Position numbers and translations under genes: made by a program. Shown in pieces: positions 49,213 to 57,529 of a stretch of 64,000 nucleotides of DNA. Numbering within the stretch: position 1 is the stretch's first letter; each line of letters begins with the position of its first letter. Source of the DNA: an uncultured Eubacteriales bacterium (GTDB taxonomy: Bacteria > Bacillota > Clostridia > Christensenellales > CAG-917); the NCBI GenBank assembly GCA_900544575.1, contig UQVO01000001.1:62001-126000 (forward strand), written 5' to 3'. The notes under the pieces were generated by a model. That model did no database searches. It saw only the letters and a list, made by a program, of their open reading frames with translations, and was not told where the DNA came from.

Positions 49213-49382
49213 CATTTTAATCCTTCTTCTCCGTCCGCCGCCGCAGTTTCTTTCAGGGTCGCCTCCGTCCTGCCTACGATGATGACGCGCGCGCCCTCTT
49301 CCGCAAAGCGTCGAGCTATCGCCCTGCCTATGCCCGAACCGCCGCCCGTGACGACTGCCGTTTTGTTTTCCAATCTGCCCAT
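49213..49382 (-). pseudogene. Short-chain dehydrogenase/reductase, truncated
   Basis: Begins at ATG 49382 with AGGAGG upstream and has a normal SDR start: [19 protein letters not shown] (Rossmann glycine motif), then ARVIIVGRT. After about 55 codons SDR similarity stops and the frame runs into unrelated basic sequence up to a stop at 49023. The catalytic Tyr-x3-Lys part is absent. It lies 17 bp after the aldo/keto reductase, so it is probably the remnant of a two-gene carbonyl-reduction operon. Confidence 0.75.
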
Positions 49383-49399
49383 AAATGCCTCCTCGTCGC

Positions 49400-50251
49400 T
49401 TACTTCTGCGCGTCGAAATCGAGAGCGAGAGAAAGATACGCTTTCGCCGCGTCTTTCAGCGACATATTGTAGTAGCGTTTGTTTTTGTCGAGTTTCGCTA
49501 TCCGTGCCATTTCGTCTTCCGTGAGCGCGAAGTCGAATATGTCGAAATTGCTCCTGATGTGCTCGGGATTTTTGGACCCCGGGATGACGACGTGTCCCGA
49601 CTGGACGTGCCAGCGCAGGATTATCTGCGCGTTGGTCTTGCCGTATTTCGCCGCCAGGTCGGAAAACACCTGCCGTTTTATCAGCGTCTTGTCGCCGTGA
49701 CCGAGAGGATACCACGCCATAAGCGCCATACCGTGCTTTGCAAGCAGCTTTTTCAGTTCGGTCTGCGGGAAGTAGGGGTGCGCTTCCACCTGAACAATCT
49801 GCGGCGCCGTTTCCGCCTTATCCACCACTTCCTCCACGAGCTCTTCGGGGAAATTGGACAGTCCCATAGCCTTTATCTTCCCCGCCTTGTACGCCTCTTC
49901 CATCGTCGCGTACGCCGCGAGATAATTGCCGACGGGCTGATGCAGTATGAGCAGGTCGATATAATCCGTGCCCAGCCTTTCGAGCGTGGCGTCGATTGCC
50001 TTCATACCGTCCTCGTATTCCGTGGGCCACAGTTTGGTGACCAGAAAGATATCCTCTCTCTTCACGCCGCTGCGCTTTATGCCGCGCCCCACTCCGCGCT
50101 CATTCATATATGCGTTTGCGGTATCTATCAGCCTGTACCCGTCCTTCAATGCGGCAAGGACGGACTCCTCCGCCTCGTCGGGGCTGAGCAGGAAAGTCCC
50201 CAGCCCTTCCGCAGGCATCTGCAAACCGTTGTTCAATCTGACGTATTCCAT
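49400..50251 (-). CDS. Aldo/keto reductase
   Basis: A 283-residue NADPH-dependent (beta/alpha)8 reductase. The catalytic tetrad is visible in DTANAY (Asp, Tyr), TKLWP (Lys) and ILHQP (His). The cofactor-binding part [16 protein letters not shown] is near the C-terminus. Related to 2,5-diketo-gluconate/methylglyoxal reductases; substrate unknown. It is divergent from a LysR regulator that probably controls it. Confidence 0.92.
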   Translation of the reverse strand: MEYVRLNNGLQMPAEGLGTFLLSPDEAEESVLAALKDGYRLIDTANAYMNERGVGRGIKRSGVKREDIFLVTKLWPTEYEDGMKAIDATLERLGTDYIDLLILHQPVGNYLAAYATMEEAYKAGKIKAMGLSNFPEELVEEVVDKAETAPQIVQVEAHPYFPQTELKKLLAKHGMALMAWYPLGHGDKTLIKRQVFSDLAAKYGKTNAQIILRWHVQSGHVVIPGSKNPEHIRSNFDIFDFALTEDEMARIAKLDKNKRYYNMSLKDAAKAYLSLALDFDAQK

Positions 50252-50373
50252 ACTTAAACTCCTTTTTTGTGCATATAAAGTGCGTTTTGGTTCGAATTTT
50301 TCCGAAGAGCTTCCGTCTTTGCAAGACCGTCGGCGGGATGTGCCGCCGTGCTCTTTTCTCTTCCGACAAGGAT

Positions 50374-50417
50374 ATTGTACGTCCGTGCCGCCGCGTTGTA
50401 AAATGCCGATTTTGCAA
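50374..50417 (-). promoter_or_regulatory. Aldo/keto reductase promoter with LysR-type operator
   Basis: -35 TTTACA (50397-50402), 17-bp spacer, -10 TACAAT (50374-50379). An inverted repeat TTGTAAAAT-GCCG-ATTTTGCAA (50396-50417, one mismatch) overlaps the -35 and is the best site for the divergent LysR protein. The leader to ATG 50251 is about 115 nt. Confidence 0.65.
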
Positions 50418-50441
50418 CATCTTATAACCTGAACGCATAAC

Positions 50442-50470
50442 TTGACTTGCCCCGAAAGAGTTGATATAAT
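50442..50470 (+). promoter_or_regulatory. lysR-type regulator promoter
   Basis: -35 TTGACT (50442-50447), 17-bp spacer, -10 TATAAT (50465-50470), 45 bp before ATG 50516. Confidence 0.78.
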
Positions 50471-50515
50471 CCGAAACGGATGGGCCGTGCGGCACCGCGC
50501 GGCGGGGAGAACGCT

Positions 50516-51361
50516 ATGATAGAACTCAACCAGTTAAGACAATTCGAAGCCGTCGCCGAATGCGGCACTCTTTCCGCCGCAGCGGAAAGACTTTACATTT
50601 CCCAGCCTGCTCTCACGCGTTCTATGCAGAAACTCGAAAAGGACCTCGGCGTCGCCCTCTTCGACAGAGCGAAAAGCAAGGTGGAGCTGAACGAAAACGG
50701 AAGGTTTTTCCTGGGTCTCGTGCGCGGTATGCTCGGCGACTTCGACTCCTGCGTCGAAAGAGTGCGTGCATTCGACCGCAGCCGCAAGACCATAAACGTC
50801 GGCTCGTGCGCTCCCGCGCCTTTGTGGGAACTGCTCCCGACCCTGTCCTCGCTCTATCCCGACAAAGCCATATCCTCGCGTATGAAAACCACGGACGAAC
50901 TCGTCGCCGACCTGCAAAACGGCACGGCGCAGATTATCGTCACCAACCGTGCTCTTCACATTCCGGGGGCGTTCGGCTTCGTGCTCGGCAGCGAAAAACT
51001 GCTGCTCAACGTCCCGCCCACTCACCCCCTCTTTTCACACAAGGGAGGGCTTTATTTCAAGGACATCGCGCCCTATTCCATTCTGCTCTATTCGCTCATC
51101 GGGGATTGGGAGGAAGTCACCTCCGAGATGCTTCCCGACACGCATTTCATAGTGCAGGAAGACCGCGAAAACTTCGACTCTCTCGCAAGGCTTTCCGCGC
51201 TCCCGTCGTTTGCCACCGACCTTTCGATAAAGCATTACGGCACGCAGACAAACGCCGCTCTCATCCCCATCCTCGACGAGAAGGCGACGATGACTTATCA
51301 CTGCTATATAATGAACAAAAACAAAGAGTTTTTCCGTCCTTTCCGCGAAAAATTCGACTGA
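50516..51361 (+). CDS. LysR-family transcriptional regulator
   Basis: A 281-residue regulator. The winged helix-turn-helix is at residues about 1-60 (MIELNQLRQFEAVAECGTLS, then SQPALTRSMQKLEKDLGVAL). A two-subdomain ligand-binding region follows. ATG 50516 has GGGGAG upstream and matches the family N-terminus. It is divergent from the aldo/keto reductase with an operator-like repeat in between. Inducer unknown. Confidence 0.93.
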   Translation: MIELNQLRQFEAVAECGTLSAAAERLYISQPALTRSMQKLEKDLGVALFDRAKSKVELNENGRFFLGLVRGMLGDFDSCVERVRAFDRSRKTINVGSCAPAPLWELLPTLSSLYPDKAISSRMKTTDELVADLQNGTAQIIVTNRALHIPGAFGFVLGSEKLLLNVPPTHPLFSHKGGLYFKDIAPYSILLYSLIGDWEEVTSEMLPDTHFIVQEDRENFDSLARLSALPSFATDLSIKHYGTQTNAALIPILDEKATMTYHCYIMNKNKEFFRPFREKFD

Positions 51362-51368
51362 CTGTTTC

Positions 51369-51383
51369 CGCTAGGACCTAGCG
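51369..51383. repeat. Perfect palindrome CGCTAGG-A-CCTAGCG
   Basis: 7-bp arms, 1-bp centre, immediately after the LysR stop. It carries two CTAG tetramers, usually rare. Function unknown. Confidence 0.4.
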
Positions 51384-51416
51384 CAGTCCGTTCGGACAAA
51401 ACTTCCATAAATTCGC

Positions 51417-51447
51417 AAAAACGCCGCCCCGCAAAGGGACGGCGTTT
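51417..51447 (-). terminator. Terminator after purA (shared with LysR gene)
   Basis: Stem of about 10 bp, ACGCCG-CCC/GGG-A-CGGCGT, with a T5 run on the minus strand and a short TTT on plus. Between convergent lysR and purA. Confidence 0.8.
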
Positions 51448-51526
51448 GTATTCGGCGTGTGTCACAGTCGCGGAAGACGCGCAGGGTTTGCGCACGTCGG
51501 GCGCGGCGTGATTCAGGAGGCGTGAT

Positions 51527-52798
51527 TCAGCGGATGATTATCTGGTCGCGCTCGGCGCCGACGGAAACGTATTTTATCTCGCAGCCGACCTGTTTTTCCA
51601 CATAGTCGACGTAAGCGCGCGCCGCCGACGGCAGGTCGGAGAACCTGCGGCAGTCGGAAGTCAGGGTCTTCCAGCCTTCCATATACACCGTATGGGGTTT
51701 TGCTCCGTTGAGCCGTTCGCCGAAGGGGAACTCGTCCGTCAGTTCGCCGTCGCAGTCGTACGCGTCCACGACGGGGATGCGGTCAAAACCGTCGAGCACG
51801 TCGAGTTTGGTGAGAGCGAGCTCGTCCGCTCCCTGCACGCGGCAGCCGTAACGGGAAGCCACGACGTCGAAACCGCCCACCCTTCTGGGTCTGCCCGTCG
51901 CCGCGCCGTATTCGCCGCCCGCTTCGCGGAGCCTGACCGCCTCGTCGCCGAACATTTCCGCGGTGAACGGTCCCTCTCCCACGCAGGACGAATACGCTTT
52001 CATAATGCCTATCGTTCTGTCGAGTCTGAGGTCGGGCACGCCAGCGCCGACGGGAGCGTAAGCCGCAATCGTGTTGGACGAGGAAGTGTAGGGATAAATG
52101 CCGAAATCGATGTCGCGGAGCGCTCCGAGCTGCGCTTCGAACATTATGTTCTTGCCCTCGCGCGCGGCAAGTCCGATGTAACGCCCCGCGTCGCAGATGT
52201 AAGGCTTGAAACGGTCGCCGAACTCGGCAAGCCAGTCGGAAATCTCTTCCGCCGTATACTTTTTGGCGCCCGGATAAGCGGCAAGGCAGAGGTTTTTCCA
52301 GTCCAGCACCTCTTCTATGCGCGATTTGAGATAGGCGGGATGAAGCAGGTCGCCCATACGAATCGCCTTTTTCATATACTTGTCCGCGTAAATGGGCGCT
52401 ATGCCGCGGCGGGTGGAGCCGAATTTGCGGTCCGCGAGCCTGTCCTCTTCGAGGCAGTCCTGCTGGACGTTGTAGGGGAAGCAAATCACTGCGCGGTCGC
52501 TGATTTTGAGATTGTCGGGAGTGACGGTGACGCCGCCCGCGCGCAGTTTCTCAATCTCCCCCGCAAGGTGGTGCACGTCAATGACCATACCGTTGCCCAT
52601 CACGTTGACCTTGTCCTCGCGCAGAATGCCGGAAGGCAGAAGGTTGAGCACGAATTTTCCTCTTTCGTTGACGACGGTGTGCCCGGCGTTGTTGCCGCCC
52701 TGATAACGCACTATGACGTCCTGCTCTTCGGAAAGCAGGTCCACCATACGCCCCTTTCCTTCGTCGCCCCAGTTGATTCCCACTATCGCAGTAAGCAT
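51527..52798 (-). CDS. purA: Adenylosuccinate synthetase
   Basis: A 423-residue GTP-dependent enzyme joining IMP and aspartate. The P-loop is INWGDEGKGRMVDLL, the IMP-site GGNNAGHTV, and KFGSTRRGIAP and TGRPRRVGGFD follow. GAGGTG precedes ATG 52798. It is downstream of purB on the same strand; together they form AMP from IMP. Confidence 0.96.
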   Translation of the reverse strand: MLTAIVGINWGDEGKGRMVDLLSEEQDVIVRYQGGNNAGHTVVNERGKFVLNLLPSGILREDKVNVMGNGMVIDVHHLAGEIEKLRAGGVTVTPDNLKISDRAVICFPYNVQQDCLEEDRLADRKFGSTRRGIAPIYADKYMKKAIRMGDLLHPAYLKSRIEEVLDWKNLCLAAYPGAKKYTAEEISDWLAEFGDRFKPYICDAGRYIGLAAREGKNIMFEAQLGALRDIDFGIYPYTSSSNTIAAYAPVGAGVPDLRLDRTIGIMKAYSSCVGEGPFTAEMFGDEAVRLREAGGEYGAATGRPRRVGGFDVVASRYGCRVQGADELALTKLDVLDGFDRIPVVDAYDCDGELTDEFPFGERLNGAKPHTVYMEGWKTLTSDCRRFSDLPSAARAYVDYVEKQVGCEIKYVSVGAERDQIIIR

Positions 52799-52838
52799 AT
52801 TGCACCTCGCAAAAACTTTATTCCTCTTTCAAAGCGCA

Positions 52839-52872
52839 GCGTCCGCCTTTGCGGACGCGCGTCAACATTATA
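52839..52872 (-). promoter_or_regulatory. purB-purA gap: hairpin and possible internal promoter
   Basis: A -10 like TATAAT (52867-52872) with poor -35, followed by an 8-bp hairpin GCGTCCGC/GCGGACGC (52839-52858) without T tract. May give extra purA expression or partial termination after purB. Confidence 0.4.
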
Positions 52873-52902
52873 CGTCAGCGTGCGCATTTGCGCGACGCCG
52901 CG

Positions 52903-54333
52903 TCACACCCTGATTGCGGACGCCGCCGAGCGGTCGTACGGATTTGCCGCAAGCAGCGGGCGCACGGTTTCGGAAAGGAACTCCTCCGTCTGCTCCGCCG
53001 CGCAGCCGACGAACTGCCTGACGTCCATAATGGAGTCCAGCTCCTCTTTCGTCAGCCCGAAGAGCGGGTCGGCGAGAATGCGGTCGAGCAGGTCGTTTTC
53101 GCCGCCCTCTTCCTTGACCACCGCCGCCGCGGCGACGGAGTGTTTCCTTATCGCCTCGTGCAGCTCCTGACGGTCGCCGCCCTTCTCCTTGACGCAGTAC
53201 ATAAGAATGTTTTCCGTTGCCATAAACGGCAGTTCACGGTTGAGATTGCGTTCGATAATCTTCGGATACAGCTTCAAGCCGCTTATCACGTTGATGTAAA
53301 GCGACAGCACCGCGTCCACGGCGAGGAACGCTTCGGGGACGGAGATGCGCTTGTTCGCGCTGTCGTCGAGAGTGCGCTCGAACCACTGCGTCGCGGCGGT
53401 CACGGCGGGGTTGAGGCTGTCGACTATGACATAGCGCGACAGCGACGCCATACGTTCGCTGCGCATAGGATTGCGCTTGTAAGCCATCGCGGAAGAACCT
53501 ATCTGCTTGCTCTCGAAAGGCTCTTCGACCTCTTTGAGATTGGAAAGCAGTCTGATGTCGTTGGAAAATTTCGTCGCGCTCTGCGCTATGGAGCAAAGCA
53601 CGGAAAGCACGTTGTAATCCACCTTGCGGGAGTAAGTCTGCCCGCTGACGGGATAGGTTGCGGCAAAGCCCATTTTCTCCGCGATGAGCGCGTCGAGCTT
53701 CTTGACCTTGGCGCGGTCGCCGCCGAAGAGTTCGAGAAAACTCGCCGCCGTGCCCGTCGTCCCTTTGCACCCCAGCATTTTGAGGGAAGAAAGACGGTAT
53801 TCGAGGTCGTAAAAATCGAGCACCAGGTCGTGCAGCCACAGCGACGCGCGTTTGCCGACGGTGGTGGGCTGGGCGGGCTGGTAATGGGTGTAAGCGAGAG
53901 TGGGCAGGCTCTTGTACTTCTCCGCGAAATCCGCCGTCTTTTCAATGGCTGCGAGCAGCAGGGAGCGTATCTGCAAGAGTGCCTCTTTCATCTGTATTAT
54001 GTCGGTGTTGTCGCCGACGTAACAGCTGGTCGCGCCGAGATGGATGATGGGTTTCGCCTTGGGGCACGCCTTGCCGAAAGTGAGGACGTGCGCCATAACG
54101 TCGTGCCGCACTTCCTTTTCGCGTTCGGCGGCATATGCGTAATCGATGTCGGCGACGTGCGCTTTCATTTCCGCAATCTGCTCCTCCGTAATCGCGATGC
54201 CAAGCTCCTTTTCGGCCTCGGCGAGCGCAATCCAGAGTTTTCTCCACGTGGTGAACTTGAAATCGGGTGAAAAGATGTGCTTCATCTTCTCGCTTGCATA
54301 CCTCTCGCAGAGGGGGGAAACATAGCTGTCCAT
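52903..54333 (-). CDS. purB: Adenylosuccinate lyase
   Basis: A 476-residue fumarase-superfamily enzyme acting twice in purine synthesis (SAICAR and adenylosuccinate cleavage). Signature SSAMAYKRNPMRSE; also LGATSCYVGDNTD and THYQPAQPTTVGKR. GGAGG precedes ATG 54333. Slightly longer than the short bacterial PurB type, closer to the form with YKRNPMR. First gene of purB-purA. Confidence 0.95.
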   Translation of the reverse strand: MDSYVSPLCERYASEKMKHIFSPDFKFTTWRKLWIALAEAEKELGIAITEEQIAEMKAHVADIDYAYAAEREKEVRHDVMAHVLTFGKACPKAKPIIHLGATSCYVGDNTDIIQMKEALLQIRSLLLAAIEKTADFAEKYKSLPTLAYTHYQPAQPTTVGKRASLWLHDLVLDFYDLEYRLSSLKMLGCKGTTGTAASFLELFGGDRAKVKKLDALIAEKMGFAATYPVSGQTYSRKVDYNVLSVLCSIAQSATKFSNDIRLLSNLKEVEEPFESKQIGSSAMAYKRNPMRSERMASLSRYVIVDSLNPAVTAATQWFERTLDDSANKRISVPEAFLAVDAVLSLYINVISGLKLYPKIIERNLNRELPFMATENILMYCVKEKGGDRQELHEAIRKHSVAAAAVVKEEGGENDLLDRILADPLFGLTKEELDSIMDVRQFVGCAAEQTEEFLSETVRPLLAANPYDRSAASAIRV

Positions 54334-54434
54334 ACGACCTCCAAATAAAAAAGCGTCCATCCGTCCTTCCGCACCGACGGTAGTGGAAGGCGCGGGCGAA
54401 CACTCCGGCGTATTCTGTCTGCCGACGCAGATAA

Positions 54435-54463
54435 AATATAGCAAGGCGCGCGGAAAATGTCAA
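54435..54463 (-). promoter_or_regulatory. purB promoter
   Basis: -35 TTGACA (54458-54463), 17-bp spacer, -10 TATATT (54435-54440). Its -35 is only 8 bp from the -35 of the divergent glnN P1. Leader of about 95 nt with a T6 run near 54350. Confidence 0.82.
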
Positions 54464-54471
54464 TTGTTTCC

Positions 54472-54500
54472 TTGACAATGCGCCGCAGGGCGGGTATAAT
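54472..54500 (+). promoter_or_regulatory. glnN upstream promoter P1
   Basis: -35 TTGACA (54472-54477), 17-bp spacer, -10 TATAAT (54495-54500). Full consensus. Expected start near 54507. Confidence 0.85.
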
Positions 54501-54515
54501 CCCAACCATAAAAGC

Positions 54516-54554
54516 AAGGACGCTTTCCGGCGGGGAGCGTCCTTCTCCTTTTTT
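54516..54554 (+). terminator. Intrinsic terminator directly after glnN P1
   Basis: 9-bp stem AAGGACGCT/AGCGTCCTT, 11-base loop, then CTCC and T6. The P1 transcript would end after about 47 nt unless the polymerase reads through. Confidence 0.85.
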
Positions 54555-54602
54555 ACGGAAAAAGCAAGCGGCACTCCCGTCGCCGCAACAGGGTCAAATA
54601 AC

Positions 54603-54631
54603 TTGCTTAATCGCAAGGAGTTTAATATAAT
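54603..54631 (+). promoter_or_regulatory. glnN downstream promoter P2
   Basis: -35 TTGCTT (54603-54608), 17-bp spacer, -10 TATAAT (54626-54631), about 45 nt leader to glnN. The stem CTTGC/GCAAG with a 6-base loop covers the -35 region. Confidence 0.65.
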
Positions 54632-54681
54632 AAACTTAATTCCGCGTCGGCGCACACGCCCGCGGAGAAGGAGCGAGTTTT

Positions 54682-56763
54682 ATGGTAATGTCCGAATTGT
54701 TCGGCAGTATGGTCTTCAACGAGCAGGTCATGAGCGAACGTCTGCCCAAGAACACCTATAAGGAATTCAAGGACTGCTGCGCGCACGACCGTCCCCTCCC
54801 TCTCGAAACCGCAAACGTCATCGCCAACGCGATGAAGGACTGGGCGGTGGAAAAAGGCGTGACTCACTTCACGCATTGGTTCCAGCCGATGACGGGGCTG
54901 TCCGCGGAAAAGCACGACTCTTTCATCTCCCCCACGCCCGACGGCGGCGTAATAATGGAGTTCGGCGGCAAGGAACTGATAAAGGGCGAACCCGACGCGA
55001 GCTCTTTCCCCAGCGGCGGACTGCGCGCGACTTTCGAGGCGCGCGGCTATACCGCGTGGGACCCGACCTCTTACGCCTTCATCAAGGACAACACTCTGTG
55101 CATTCCCACCGCGTTTTGCAGCTACAACGGTCAGGCGCTTGACAAAAAAACGCCCCTGCTGCGCTCTATGGAAGCGGTCAGCCGCGAGGGCGTCGCTCTG
55201 CTGCGCCTCTTCGGCAGAAAAACGGAAAAACTCTATTCCGCAGTCGGTCCCGAACAGGAATATTTCCTCATCGACAGCAAATCTTTCGAAAAACGCCGTG
55301 ACCTGATGTACACCGGCAGGACTCTCTTCGGCGCAAAACCGCCCAAGGGACAGGAGCTGGAAGACCACTACTTCGGCGCGATTAAACCCCGCGTGGCGGC
55401 GTTTATGAAAGACCTCGACGAGGAACTGTGGAAACTCGGCGTGCTTGCCAAGACCAAGCACAACGAAGTCGCCCCCGCACAGCACGAACTTGCTCCCATC
55501 TACACCACCGTCAACGTCGCGACGGACCAGAACCAGCTGACGATGGAAACTATGCGCAAAGTGGCGGCAAAGCACGGGATGACCTGTCTGCTGCACGAAA
55601 AACCCTTCGCGGGCGTGAACGGCAGCGGCAAGCACAACAACTGGTCGCTGGTCACCAACTTCGGTCACAACATCTTCGAGCCGGGCAAAAGCCCGTCCGA
55701 CAACGCGCAGTTCCTGCTCATCGTTTCGCTTATGATAGCCGCGGTGGACAAGCATCAGGACCTTCTGCGCATCAGCGCGGCGAGCGCGGGCAACGACCAC
55801 CGTCTCGGCGCCAACGAAGCGCCCCCCGCAATCGTGAGTATGTACCTCGGCGACGAGCTGACGGGCATTTTGCAGGCAATCGCCGACGGCAGGACTTACT
55901 CCAAGCGCGCGGCGTGCGAAGTGGAGATAGGCGTGCACGTTCTGCCCAAGTTCGCAATGGACAGCACGGACCGCAACCGCACCTCCCCCCTCGCGTTCAC
56001 GGGCAACAAGTTCGAGTTCCGTATGCTCGGCTCCGCCTTCTCAATCGCGGACACCAACACGGTGCTCAACACCATTATGGCGGACGAATTCCGTGCCGCC
56101 GCGGCGGAGCTCGCCGAAGCGGACGATTTCAACGCCTGCATACGCGACATAATCAAACGCATTATGAACGAGCACGGCAGGATAGTCTTCAACGGCAACA
56201 ACTATTCCGCCGAATGGGTGGAAGAGGCGAAACGCCGCGGGCTGCTCAACCTGCCCACCACGGTGGACTGTCTCGAACTGCTCGACTCCCCCGAAAACAT
56301 CGCGCTGTTTGAACGCAACGGAGTGTTTACGGAAGAGGAAATCAGAAGCCGCAAGGACATCCTCATCGAAAACTATTCCAAGCAGATAGCGATAGAGGCG
56401 AACACGATGCTGGATATGGCGGAAAAGGACGTCCTGCCCGCCGTCACCACCTATGAACGCGAGCTCGCCGACACCGTGGGCGCGCTTGCCGCCGCAGGCG
56501 TGACGAAAGCACCGCAGAAAGATACGCTGAACCTGCTCAACGCTCTTTATGCCGATGCGGCAAAGGCGATTGCTTCCCTCAAAGCCGCCATCGAAAAAGG
56601 CAAGAAAGCGGAAAGCTGGATGGAATACGGCAGAATATGCCGCGACGAAATCATCCCCGCGATGAACGCGCTCCGCGCCGCCGCGGACGAGATGGAGATA
56701 CACACCGCCAAAAAGTACTGGCCCTTCCCCACTTACGGCGACCTGCTCTTCTCCGTCAACTGA
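54682..56763 (+). CDS. glnN: Glutamine synthetase type III
   Basis: A 693-residue ATP-dependent glutamine synthetase of the large GSIII class. Motifs: VGPEQEYFLID, NEVAPAQHELAP, HEKPFAGVNGSGKHNNWSL and GNDHRLGANEAPPA. GSIII has an N-terminal domain (FGSMVFNEQVM) and a long C-terminal helical extension, both present. AAGGAG precedes ATG 54682; ATG 54688 is an alternative. Main ammonium assimilation enzyme; feeds AsnB, GuaA and PyrG. Confidence 0.97.
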   Translation: MVMSELFGSMVFNEQVMSERLPKNTYKEFKDCCAHDRPLPLETANVIANAMKDWAVEKGVTHFTHWFQPMTGLSAEKHDSFISPTPDGGVIMEFGGKELIKGEPDASSFPSGGLRATFEARGYTAWDPTSYAFIKDNTLCIPTAFCSYNGQALDKKTPLLRSMEAVSREGVALLRLFGRKTEKLYSAVGPEQEYFLIDSKSFEKRRDLMYTGRTLFGAKPPKGQELEDHYFGAIKPRVAAFMKDLDEELWKLGVLAKTKHNEVAPAQHELAPIYTTVNVATDQNQLTMETMRKVAAKHGMTCLLHEKPFAGVNGSGKHNNWSLVTNFGHNIFEPGKSPSDNAQFLLIVSLMIAAVDKHQDLLRISAASAGNDHRLGANEAPPAIVSMYLGDELTGILQAIADGRTYSKRAACEVEIGVHVLPKFAMDSTDRNRTSPLAFTGNKFEFRMLGSAFSIADTNTVLNTIMADEFRAAAAELAEADDFNACIRDIIKRIMNEHGRIVFNGNNYSAEWVEEAKRRGLLNLPTTVDCLELLDSPENIALFERNGVFTEEEIRSRKDILIENYSKQIAIEANTMLDMAEKDVLPAVTTYERELADTVGALAAAGVTKAPQKDTLNLLNALYADAAKAIASLKAAIEKGKKAESWMEYGRICRDEIIPAMNALRAAADEMEIHTAKKYWPFPTYGDLLFSVN

Positions 56764-56780
56764 AAACAACGCGACACGGT

Positions 56781-56807
56781 CCCGCCGCCGAACGCGGCGG
56801 GATTTTT
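56781..56807 (+). terminator. Intrinsic terminator after glnN
   Basis: 8-bp stem CCCGCCGC/GCGGCGGG, loop of 5, then ATTTTT. Confidence 0.9.
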
Positions 56808-56826
56808 CCGTCGCAAAGGAGCACGG

Positions 56827-57330
56827 ATGCACACCGAAAAAACAAACGCGATGCGCGCCCTCGACCGCGCGGGCGTGAAATACGGCAGTCTGTCCTATCT
56901 GCCCGAAGGCAAAGAGATATCCCCGGAGGACGCGCCGAGCGGCGTGGAAGCCGCGGAAATGATGGGGCTTCCTCCCGAGCGCGTGTTCAAAACTCTGGTG
57001 ACGCAGGGGAAAAGCCTTGCGCATTACGTCTTCGTCATTCCCGTCGCACGCGAACTCGACCTCAAAAAGGCGGCGCGCGCCGTGGGCGAAAAATCCGTCG
57101 AAATGATAAAATCCAAGGAACTGTTTCCGCTGACGGGCTACGTGCACGGCGGCTGCTCCCCTCTCGGAATGAAAAAACAGTTCGTCACTGTCCTCGACGA
57201 AAGCGCGCGCGGACAGGAGCGCATAGTTTTCAGCGCGGGCAAAATAGGCAGGCAGATAGAGGTTTCTCCCGCCGACCTTGCAAAGGCTCTGAAATTCGCT
57301 TTTGCGGACCTTACGGCGGAACGGAAATGA
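56827..57330 (+). CDS. ybaK: Cys-tRNA(Pro)/Cys-tRNA(Cys) deacylase YbaK/EbsC
   Basis: A 167-residue trans-editing enzyme that hydrolyses mischarged aminoacyl-tRNA. Family motifs: VFKTLVTQGK, YVFVIPVARELDLKKAA, SKELFPLTGYVHGGCSPLG. CAAAGGAG precedes the ATG. It lies just after the glnN terminator, so it may rely on read-through or an unseen promoter. Confidence 0.92.
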   Translation: MHTEKTNAMRALDRAGVKYGSLSYLPEGKEISPEDAPSGVEAAEMMGLPPERVFKTLVTQGKSLAHYVFVIPVARELDLKKAARAVGEKSVEMIKSKELFPLTGYVHGGCSPLGMKKQFVTVLDESARGQERIVFSAGKIGRQIEVSPADLAKALKFAFADLTAERK

Positions 57331-57382
57331 CCTTCGCTCCGCGGTCTTTCCCCGACACGGATTTAACATAATAATACGGGTG

Positions 57383-57411
57383 TTGCGTTTTGCATATTTT
57401 TGTGGTACAAT
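57383..57411 (+). promoter_or_regulatory. Citrate synthase promoter
   Basis: -35 TTGCGT (57383-57388), 17-bp spacer, -10 TACAAT (57406-57411). Leader about 112 nt, no further feature seen. Confidence 0.65.
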
Positions 57412-57529
57412 CATTTCGTTTTCACCCGGAATTTTGTGTTTTTCAGGATGACGGACAGCCGTTTTTCTTTTCGGCTCACCGCGGCAAGGCGACGTCGCGT
57501 CCGCGGAATACGGATTAAGGAGCGTGATT

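Noticed and set aside
54345-54393. Attenuator in the purB leader (CCTTCC/GGAAGG hairpin and T6)
   Set aside because: The stem is 12 bases away from the T run, and alternative stems are weak, so termination is doubtful.
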